Assembly (NCBI GenBank): GCA_017457555.1
Contig: JAFTHG010000097.1
Span: forward strand, 1 to 20,046
Length of the DNA stretch: 20,046 nucleotides
Direction of reading: 5' to 3'
From: Kiritimatiellia bacterium
GTDB lineage: Bacteria > Verrucomicrobiota > Kiritimatiellia > RFP12 > DVOR01
In this document: positions 15,159 to 20,046 of the stretch, in pieces
Position numbering within the stretch: position 1 is the stretch's first letter
How the letters are laid out: each line of letters begins with the position of its first letter
Notes under the pieces: generated by a model
What the model was told of the DNA's origin: nothing
Databases searched by the model: none
What the model saw: only the letters and a program-made list of their open reading frames with translations
Made by a program: the position numbers and the translations under genes

Positions 15159-15672
15159 TCCTGCGGGCGCGATTGTTAAGTGTAAAATAGACCTGCCAAA
15201 TCTGCTTGGCCGTGGCGTGCGCGCTATCGGTCCGATAGATCCGTGAAAAGAGACTCTCGGCATAATTGCGCGCACACGCCTCTCCACCAAACACCTCCCC
15301 GGAATCTTCAAAGAAGGCTTCCAATTTGCCCAATGCCCGGCGACGGTCGTCAGCTTGTTCGACGCTGTAACCGTGAGCATAGGCAAATTGGGGCCCATCT
15401 TTGCGAAAGGGACGCTTATTGGCGAGGAACCGCAGGCGGTTCATCATCGGCACAAAGCGGAGCTGGTCCACCTCCTTAAAGGAACAGTAGCCCCATTCCC
15501 CGATAAACTCCTTACGCCACACCTCAAAGCTATCGTAGGCATAATGAAGTTCAGGACGCTCTTTCCAGACTAACTGCGCATTGCAAATCAGCAACTTCAC
15601 CTGCCGCTTACTTACCTTCCCGGCACGCGCGCCTTCAATCGCCCGCGCCGTCACCTGATTCACTCCTGCCAT
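15052..15672 (-). CDS. GemA/gp16-position protein (DUF1018-like)
   Basis: The protein has 206 residues; GGGAGAGATT precedes the ATG at 15672. The start (VSKRQVKLLICNAQLVWKERPELHYAYDSF) and the helical middle (EVDQLRFVPMMNRLRFLAN) resemble the layout of DUF1018/GemA proteins, which open with a (K/R)xQxKLLH-like helix and carry a Leu-rich repeat-like helix pair. Mu GemA is an early regulator affecting host gene expression and gyrase activity; that role is only transferred by position and weak similarity. The tail KLTANSQQLTANSGQRTADSLLEKD is translated from repeat DNA, so the ancestral end was near residue 180. Identity is tentative. Confidence 0.6.
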   Translation of the reverse strand: MAGVNQVTARAIEGARAGKVSKRQVKLLICNAQLVWKERPELHYAYDSFEVWRKEFIGEWGYCSFKEVDQLRFVPMMNRLRFLANKRPFRKDGPQFAYAHGYSVEQADDRRRALGKLEAFFEDSGEVFGGEACARNYAESLFSRIYRTDSAHATAKQIWQVYFTLNNRARRKQATPAAVGGKLTANSQQLTANSGQRTADSLLEKD

Positions 15673-15683
15673 AATCTCTCCCT

Positions 15684-15812
15684 TTCTGCGCCGTCAGGCG
15701 CGCATGAGCTGACAGCGGACAGCATACAGCTATCAGTCCTTTTCTAATAAGCTGTCAGCTGTTGGCTGTTCGCTGTCAGCTTCACACTCACTGCGGCGCA
15801 GCCGCTTGTTTA
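15684..15812 (-). repeat. mosaic intergenic element, copy B
   Basis: Same order as copy A. The small hairpin here is GCGCC / GGCGC around the same loop instead of GCCCC / GGGGC: both arms changed, keeping the stem. The far end carries GCGGC / GCCGC around GCA (15792-15804). It reaches from the end of the 16037-15810 gene to just before the ribosome-binding site of the next gene and fills the whole gap. Confidence 0.88.
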
Positions 15813-16037
15813 CTCATCATCCTCTGGAAACACCGGGCGCGCTACTGTCTGATTTGAGCAGGAGCGCGCCTGCGCTACTTTTCCCCCTGGCACACTCACG
15901 CCGAGGTCACTCCACTTGAGGCGGGGCTCATTCGACAGCACTTGTGCCTTCGCAGAGGCCATATCTTTCGCCAGCACATCCCACGTGCGGTGGGGCGCAC
16001 GGATTTCCGTCACACGGTAAGCCTTCAAATCACTCAT
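15810..16037 (-). CDS. small unidentified protein with repeat-encoded tail
   Basis: Start at the ATG at 16037, overlapping the upstream stop (ATGA). A longer frame from 16100 would read through the previous gene. The 75-residue product begins MSDLKAYRVTEIRAPHRTWD, a short alpha/beta protein like many small phage early proteins. Residues from about 53 (KVAQARSCSNQTVARP) are encoded by hairpin repeat copy 5, so the original C-terminus may have been near residue 53. No family is recognised. Confidence 0.6.
   Translation of the reverse strand: MSDLKAYRVTEIRAPHRTWDVLAKDMASAKAQVLSNEPRLKWSDLGVSVPGGKVAQARSCSNQTVARPVFPEDDE
15845..15879. repeat. hairpin repeat family B, copy 5, inside a coding region
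   Basis: CTGTCTGATTTGAGC then an imperfect stem with AGCGC (15863-15867) / GCGCT (15872-15876). One arm has mutated, so this copy is decaying. The leader is the same as in the other copies. It is in the coding region of the 75-residue gene. Confidence 0.8.
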
Positions 16038-16237
16038 GCCATAACCTCCGAGGCTAAGCGCACACCCTGTGCCACCACCTGCGTGCGCAGCGAACGGCAC
16101 TCAGCGCGCTCCTGATCAAGCGCCTTCTTCAGTTCCTCATTCTTCTCGCGCAGGGTGGCCAAGTCCCGCTCGGCTCCCCATAAGGCCGCCGCCTGTAATT
16201 CAATCAGGCGCTCATACTCTTCTCTAATCAAGTCCAT
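16034..16237 (-). CDS. small coiled-coil protein
   Basis: The protein has 67 residues; AAAGGAGAAGTT precedes the ATG at 16237 and the AAAGGAG overlaps the stop of the upstream gene. The whole sequence is a charged amphipathic helix (MDLIREEYERLIELQAAALW, REKNEELKKALDQERAECRS), expected to form a coiled coil. No family is recognised. It lies between DUF3164 and the 75-residue gene with 4-base overlap to the latter, so all three are co-translated. A structural or partner-binding role in the early operon is possible. Confidence 0.65.
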   Translation of the reverse strand: MDLIREEYERLIELQAAALWGAERDLATLREKNEELKKALDQERAECRSLRTQVVAQGVRLASEVMA

Positions 16238-16247
16238 AACTTCTCCT

Positions 16248-16913
16248 TTATCGTGGACCCCCGCCCGCTGTTAGCTGTTTGCTGTTAGCTGTTAGCTGTT
16301 TGCTGTTGTAGCACTCTGCGATATCGAGCTTAATGGGGCGATAACTGCCATCCCCCTGACGCTGCTCCACGTAGATGAGCGGGCGCGTCCCCGTCACCTT
16401 AATCGCCTCGCGCAGCACCTCCATCGCCTCCTGCCAACGTTTATCCTTAATCTGCAAGCGCATCAAACCGAAGATGCGGCCATTGCTCAACATCCCATCG
16501 GCGCGCGGCGTAAAGGCGTTGTTGACGAGTTCCAAAATATCCGCATCAATGCCACCGGCCGTCTTTGCCTTAATCATCTCGTAGATGAGCTCACGTGCCC
16601 GCTGGATACGCGCATCGAACACAATGCGGTTAATCTCGCGCAACGTCACCTTAACGCTTCCATCAAAGGCCGTGAAGGAGTAGTTGCCCTTTGCGCCCTT
16701 GCCACGCCCACCTTCACAATGGAGATATTTTTCGGCCAAGCCATTAATCTTCTCCATCGCACGTGCGGCAATCTGAGTCAGACGCTTATGCTCATCCTCC
16801 CAGACCTTCTGAAGGTCAAGGGCCAACGCATCGCAGTCCTTGTCAAATGCAGAAATATACTTCAGGGGAATCGTGTTGCCCTGAGCATCCGTCATTGTTC
16901 TCTGTTTCGCCAT
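16248..16913 (-). CDS. DUF3164 family phage protein
   Basis: The protein has 221 residues; TTGAAAGGAGTTATT precedes the ATG at 16913. The N-terminus (MTDAQGNTIPLKYISAFDKDCDALALDLQK) and the Trp-containing middle (DGSVKVTLREINRIVFDARIQRARELI) match DUF3164, found in Mu-like phages downstream of the transposition genes; its biochemical role is not established. The layout A - B - DUF3164 is typical of Mu-like early operons. The last 20 residues (YNSKQLTANSKQLTAGGGPR) are encoded by a heptad array, so the family's own sequence ends near residue 200. Confidence 0.85.
   Translation of the reverse strand: MAKQRTMTDAQGNTIPLKYISAFDKDCDALALDLQKVWEDEHKRLTQIAARAMEKINGLAEKYLHCEGGRGKGAKGNYSFTAFDGSVKVTLREINRIVFDARIQRARELIYEMIKAKTAGGIDADILELVNNAFTPRADGMLSNGRIFGLMRLQIKDKRWQEAMEVLREAIKVTGTRPLIYVEQRQGDGSYRPIKLDIAECYNSKQLTANSKQLTAGGGPR
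16267..16307. repeat. heptad array inside the DUF3164 C-terminus
   Basis: Five to six GCTGTTN units (GCTGTTAGCTGTTTGCTGTT and so on) lie in the 3' end of the DUF3164 gene. Read on the minus strand they encode KQLTANSKQLTA. Unlike elsewhere, the frame passes through the array without a stop because the variable base avoids T in the critical phase. Confidence 0.88.
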
Positions 16914-16928
16914 AATAACTCCTTTCAA

Positions 16929-17044
16929 GTGGGCGTAGCCCGTACTGCTGCTTAGGGGTTCGGGGAGCAGCAGCGTCCCCGTCGTTTGTTTGTTTGGCCG
17001 AGTGCCGCGCCGACGGCACTCAGGGGCGTAGCCCCGTCGTTTGT
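16929..17044. other. intergenic spacer made of short palindromes
   Basis: This 116-base gap between the ATPase and DUF3164 genes contains GGGCGTAGCCC (16933-16943), AGGGGTTCGGGGAGC (16956-16970, also seen at 20032-20046), and GGGGCGTAGCCCC (17023-17035). No open frame or promoter is convincing. Confidence 0.6.
16991..17022. repeat. 32-bp palindromic dispersed repeat, copy 2
   Basis: Identical over 32 bases to 230-261, with stem GAGTGCCG (17000-17007) / CGGCACTC (17014-17021). Here it stands 23 bases beyond the ATPase stop, after the gene, whereas copy 1 stands before a gene. About 16.7 kb separates the copies, in the same orientation. Confidence 0.85.
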
Positions 17045-18013
17045 TTACCTCCTGCGCGTCACGGTGACCACCGCTTCGCTCACGGCCTTCGCCGCCTCTG
17101 TAGCCTCTTCAAAACGTGCCCCAGAGGCGCGCAGGGTCGTGACCACATCGCGCACAAAGGCAAAATTACCATTGCGCACGGCATGGTCGGCAATAATCTT
17201 CGCCGAGGGTTTTAAGGCCCCCGCCGGAAACTCCGCCAAGCTCACGCGCAGATAAGTCTCAATATCCGAGGTCGTCAATTGCAACTGTACCCGCTCGCTA
17301 AGGCGATTGGTCGAGAGCTGGCGCGCTTCCATATAGGCCGCCGTCTCCAACTTCGCCCACAGCGTCGGGATCGCTACCAAAATAAACTCGCCCGGCGTGG
17401 AATTGACCAATGTCTTCACCGCATTCAGGCACTTCTTACCCAAGTGGTGCGCCTCATCAATCACGAGGCACCGGCGGCTCTCGCTCAAAATCGTCTGGAC
17501 ACGTTCTAACCGGTCCTGCGCCGAGGAACCCGCCTCTAAAGAACTCTGCCCCAGCGCGCGCAAAATCGCCCCCAAGAGGGCTCGCGGACGGTCTTCCCAT
17601 ACCTCAGAAGCCTCCACCCGCACCACGCGGCTCCCATAACGCTGCGCAATGCACTCAATAGCACTCGTCTTCCCAATGCCACTCTGCCCCTGCACAATCA
17701 CCACGCGGTTATTCCCACAGGAGCGCATCGCCGAAAGCACCGCACGGCGAATCTGAAGCACCGCCGAGAGATCGGGGATGAGCGCCACCTCAGCCAAGGG
17801 ATCCACCCCAGCCTCAATCACCGCCACCACCGCGCGATAGTTAATGAGCTGCTGCTCGATATCCATCTCCGAAGTGTCCCCTCGAAGAATGCGACCATAG
17901 GTCTTATCAGACCCTAAATCCGGGTACATCCGGATCAATTTCGCCGTCGAATGCCCGTGACTACGTTGGTAGTCCTGCACGGCCTTCGCTAGGCTGATGA
18001 GTTCATCTTTCAT
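17045..18013 (-). CDS. AAA+ ATPase, Mu B-type transposition target-selection protein
   Basis: The protein has 322 residues; AAGAAAGGAAAACGAG precedes the ATG at 18013. The N-terminal 75 residues are a small helical domain (SLAKAVQDYQRSHGHSTAKL) like the Mu B HTH. The ATPase domain has Walker A GQSGIGKTS (109-117), Walker B CLVIDEAHH (182-190), a sensor-like ILVAIPT (211-217) and Arg-rich RLSERV (237-242). Mu B-type proteins polymerise on DNA, pick the target site and stimulate the transposase; IstB/TniB relatives do likewise. It follows the transposase directly, as expected. A TniB-type assignment is possible, but the phage context favours Mu B. Confidence 0.9.
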   Translation of the reverse strand: MKDELISLAKAVQDYQRSHGHSTAKLIRMYPDLGSDKTYGRILRGDTSEMDIEQQLINYRAVVAVIEAGVDPLAEVALIPDLSAVLQIRRAVLSAMRSCGNNRVVIVQGQSGIGKTSAIECIAQRYGSRVVRVEASEVWEDRPRALLGAILRALGQSSLEAGSSAQDRLERVQTILSESRRCLVIDEAHHLGKKCLNAVKTLVNSTPGEFILVAIPTLWAKLETAAYMEARQLSTNRLSERVQLQLTTSDIETYLRVSLAEFPAGALKPSAKIIADHAVRNGNFAFVRDVVTTLRASGARFEEATEAAKAVSEAVVTVTRRR

Positions 18014-18041
18014 CTCGTTTTCCTTTCTTAAAAATCTCTTT

Positions 18042-18232
18042 CTGCCCCGTCAGGGGCGCATGAGCTGACAGCGGACAGCATACAGCTATCAGTCCTTTTC
18101 TAATAAGCTGTCAGCTGTTTGCTGTTAGCTGTCAGCTGTTGGCTGTTCGCTGTCAGCTGTTGGCTGTTCGCTGTCAGCTGTTGGCTGTTCGCTGTCAGCT
18201 TCCCACCCCCTGCGGCGCAGCCGCTTGGGTTA
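18042..18232 (-). repeat. mosaic intergenic element, copy C (longest)
   Basis: Same order as copies A and B: GCGGC / GCCGC hairpin overlapping the transposase stop, heptads, core TTATTAGAAAAGGACTG, heptads, CTCATGCG, GCCCC / GGGGC stem, then the ATPase ribosome-binding site. The heptad arm has grown by a 21-base (3 x 7) unit present three times at about 18136-18200. It separates transposase and ATPase, genes that usually almost abut. Confidence 0.88.
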
Positions 18233-19966
18233 CGCCGTATAAATGCCCAGCGCCGCCTCTTCGGCATCCAAGTCACGCGCTGGCAGACGCAGCTCGGGCG
18301 TCTCGGCAGGAATAAAGGGCGCAGGCGCTTCGCCCGTCAGAATGCCACGGCGACGCTCCACGCTCTTGCGTTCGTCCTGGCCCTTACGCGCCTTCACGCC
18401 ACGCGTATCGAAGGCCGCCGTCTGTGCCGCCACCGCAGCCAGCGTCTGCTTCTTCGCCGCCTTCGCCTCGCCAATTCGGCAATCCTCAGCAATGCGCCAA
18501 GCGCCCATCACGCCACGCGTGAGCATCGGGGCGGCATTGAGCAATTCGGCATGCTCATCGAGGAGCACCCCCGCTGAGGTGTCATGGAAGGCCTTGGCTA
18601 AGGTCACATAGGCCCCACGGTGCGCCTCGGCTGGATTGAAGGCCACCTCCACCTCCGCGCCATCCCACATCCACCCGCCACGAATGGCAAAGGTATAGGT
18701 GTGGGGCCAGCCCAGCGGACTCGTCGTGCGGATCGCCACCAATCCCTGACGGCGCACCGTGCGCTTCTCGCGCACCGGAAGGGCATACGCTTCAAGTCCA
18801 CTCACTAAGGGCTGCAACTGCGCCCCAGCATAGGCCTCACTCGGCACCCACCGCCCATACGCGCGGCTCTCAATCTGTTCGCTATTCAGGTAGGCAATCG
18901 CCCGATCAAGCGCCTCTAAAAAGACCGTCAATTCAGGGAAGACCGTCCGCGGGTCAATCACCCCCTCGCGCGCCCTGCGCCAGTCGGCATTCTCGGCCGC
19001 CATTTCGCCTCTAAAACGACCCACCTGACCCTGCGGAGGCAACGTCACCGAAAGGCACGTCCATAACCTATTAAAATAGCCTTCCACCAATTTCTGATTC
19101 GGCCGCCCCTTCGCTGAGACAATCTTCACCCCAGCTGCCGCCAGATAGTCACGCGTCCGCGAGGCCTGCCACGCGCCCCCTTCGAGCACCAATTCACGCG
19201 GCATACCACCCGCCAGGCGCCACGTCGTATCAAAGGCCTGCACCACATCTGCCGCCCCATAGGCGTCACTCTGACGCATCACATAGTGATAACCCACACA
19301 CATATCCGTGGCACAGTCAATCCCGAGGAGCAACTGGAAACGCGCCACACGCACCCCCCATTTATCCGCGCACTTATCCCCGCCACGCGGCCACGGCACC
19401 ACCACACCCACATTCACCGAAGCATCGTCCCATACCTGACGTTCACCCGGCAGCAAACGGCGCAAGCCGCCCTGGCCATCGTCCACCATACGGATCGTGT
19501 CCGGCGCGTACACCCCATCATTGCGCCCCGCCTTCGGGTCGCGGTAACGCCGCACCTCCGCCGTGCTCGCGCGGAGCGCACGCCGCACCTCCACTGGCAG
19601 GGCATGCTTACTGCAGCGCGGCGCCAATATCGCCTCACGCACCGCCGCCGAAAGCGGACTCTCAGGATCCTTCGCCGCCATACGCGCACAGAGCGTCATG
19701 GAGCCCGCATCACGCGTCAGATTACTCCGCAGATACAGGCTGCGCAGATAATGCGCCTCCGCCTCAGAGAGTCGCACCATCGGTGGACGCCCCGTGCGCG
19801 GCAACGTCTCAAGCCCATCCAAACCCGCCGCATCAAAGCGTTCAGCCCAGCGCAGATAACTCGCAGCAGACACCCCACACCGAGCGCAGGCCCCGCGCAA
19901 CGAAAGCCCCGACGCGAGCCCCTCGCGCACCGCACGTACTAAACGAATCTTCTCAAGTTTGTCCAT
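18230..19966 (-). CDS. Mu A-type DDE transposase
   Basis: The protein has 578 residues with start ATG at 19966 and GAGG upstream. Residues 5-60 hold helix-turn-helix DNA-binding motifs (SLRGACARCGVSAASYLRWAERFDAAGLDG). The catalytic RNase H-like core runs about 175-330: the first acidic residue is in VWDDAS (D180/D181), the next beta strand is LLLGIDCATD, and the third catalytic residue is E295 in QKLVEGYFNRLW. At the second catalytic position, where families have Asp (LxxDNG), the sequence reads ELVLEGGAWQ, giving Glu262. Residues 400-470 match the small beta-barrel domain of Mu A-type C-termini. It joins phage ends to target DNA with the adjacent ATPase. Length is shorter than Mu A (663). 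Confidence 0.88.
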   Translation of the reverse strand: MDKLEKIRLVRAVREGLASGLSLRGACARCGVSAASYLRWAERFDAAGLDGLETLPRTGRPPMVRLSEAEAHYLRSLYLRSNLTRDAGSMTLCARMAAKDPESPLSAAVREAILAPRCSKHALPVEVRRALRASTAEVRRYRDPKAGRNDGVYAPDTIRMVDDGQGGLRRLLPGERQVWDDASVNVGVVVPWPRGGDKCADKWGVRVARFQLLLGIDCATDMCVGYHYVMRQSDAYGAADVVQAFDTTWRLAGGMPRELVLEGGAWQASRTRDYLAAAGVKIVSAKGRPNQKLVEGYFNRLWTCLSVTLPPQGQVGRFRGEMAAENADWRRAREGVIDPRTVFPELTVFLEALDRAIAYLNSEQIESRAYGRWVPSEAYAGAQLQPLVSGLEAYALPVREKRTVRRQGLVAIRTTSPLGWPHTYTFAIRGGWMWDGAEVEVAFNPAEAHRGAYVTLAKAFHDTSAGVLLDEHAELLNAAPMLTRGVMGAWRIAEDCRIGEAKAAKKQTLAAVAAQTAAFDTRGVKARKGQDERKSVERRRGILTGEAPAPFIPAETPELRLPARDLDAEEAALGIYTA

Positions 19967-19974
19967 AAAACCTC

Positions 19975-20008
19975 TGTCTCATTTGAGCAGTAGCGCATCT
20001 GCGCTACT
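19975..20008. repeat. hairpin repeat family B, copy 6, upstream of the transposase
   Basis: CTGTCTCATTTGAGC then stem AGTAGCGCA (19989-19997) / TGCGCTACT (20000-20008), 9 bp with a 2-base loop. It lies 9 bases before the transposase ATG (on the minus strand), in the mRNA leader or promoter region. No clear promoter is visible in the remaining bases to the window edge. The end of the window (20032-20046) repeats GGGGTTCGGGGAGC from 16957. Confidence 0.8.
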
Positions 20009-20046
20009 TTATCTAGCCCGGACCTCTGCCGAGGGGTTCGGGGAGC

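Noticed and set aside
18119..18577. 152-residue frame opening with repeated LFAVSCW
   Set aside because: It is heptad DNA read in one phase and then antisense of the transposase gene; no ribosome-binding site.

Overview
The window is the interior of a Mu-like transposable prophage (or its remnant) in a moderately GC-rich bacterium. Proteins recognised with good confidence are a Mu-A-type DDE transposase, a Mu-B-type AAA+ ATPase, a DUF3164 protein, a DUF3486-type small terminase, a Mu gp28-type large terminase, a DUF935 portal (gp29) and a Mu gpF/SPP1 gp7 minor head protein. Ribosome-binding sites are strong (AAAGGAG), genes overlap in ATGA/GTGA style and stops are standard. The density of short structured repeats and the S23-type four-helix-bundle gene would fit a PVC-group host (Kiritimatiellota, Verrucomicrobiota or Lentisphaerota), but that is a weak inference and nothing in the window proves it.

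Layout. Positions 2-6820 (+) hold the end of one gene and four large proteins that look like tail, fibre or surface proteins; one has phage tail-fibre motifs behind a Sec signal peptide. Positions 6987-8399 (+) hold four small genes (membrane/lipoprotein, short helical, DUF2730-like, winged-helix-like) where Mu-like phages carry lysis genes and gp25/gp26-type genes. Positions 8465-12766 (+) hold small terminase, large terminase and portal, interrupted by an opposite-strand four-helix-bundle gene. A bidirectional intrinsic terminator at about 12811-12842 separates this from a leftward operon (19966 to 12844, -): transposase, ATPase, DUF3164, two small genes, a GemA-position gene, an unknown gene, a gpF protein with a JAMM-like C-terminal extension, and a 116-residue protein overlapping it. 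So the transposition module runs opposite to the late genes, and gpF sits with the transposition genes. Protease, major head, tail tube and tape-measure genes are not here and would have to lie to the left.

The most unusual feature is a layered set of repeats at most gene junctions: (1) a heptanucleotide family, GCTGTTN and its complement; (2) a larger composite unit built from inverted heptads around a conserved core, fitting between stop codon and ribosome-binding site; (3) a hairpin family with compensatory stem changes; (4) an exact 32-bp palindromic repeat. The heptads run into reading frames. They supply signal-peptide-like starts (LFAVxC), protein tails (QLTANS) and stop codons for several genes. 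The four-helix-bundle gene lies between two heptad arrays and has an in-frame TGA where its family normally has Trp. This arrangement, with genes as cassettes separated by repeat linkers, is the best candidate here for something undescribed.
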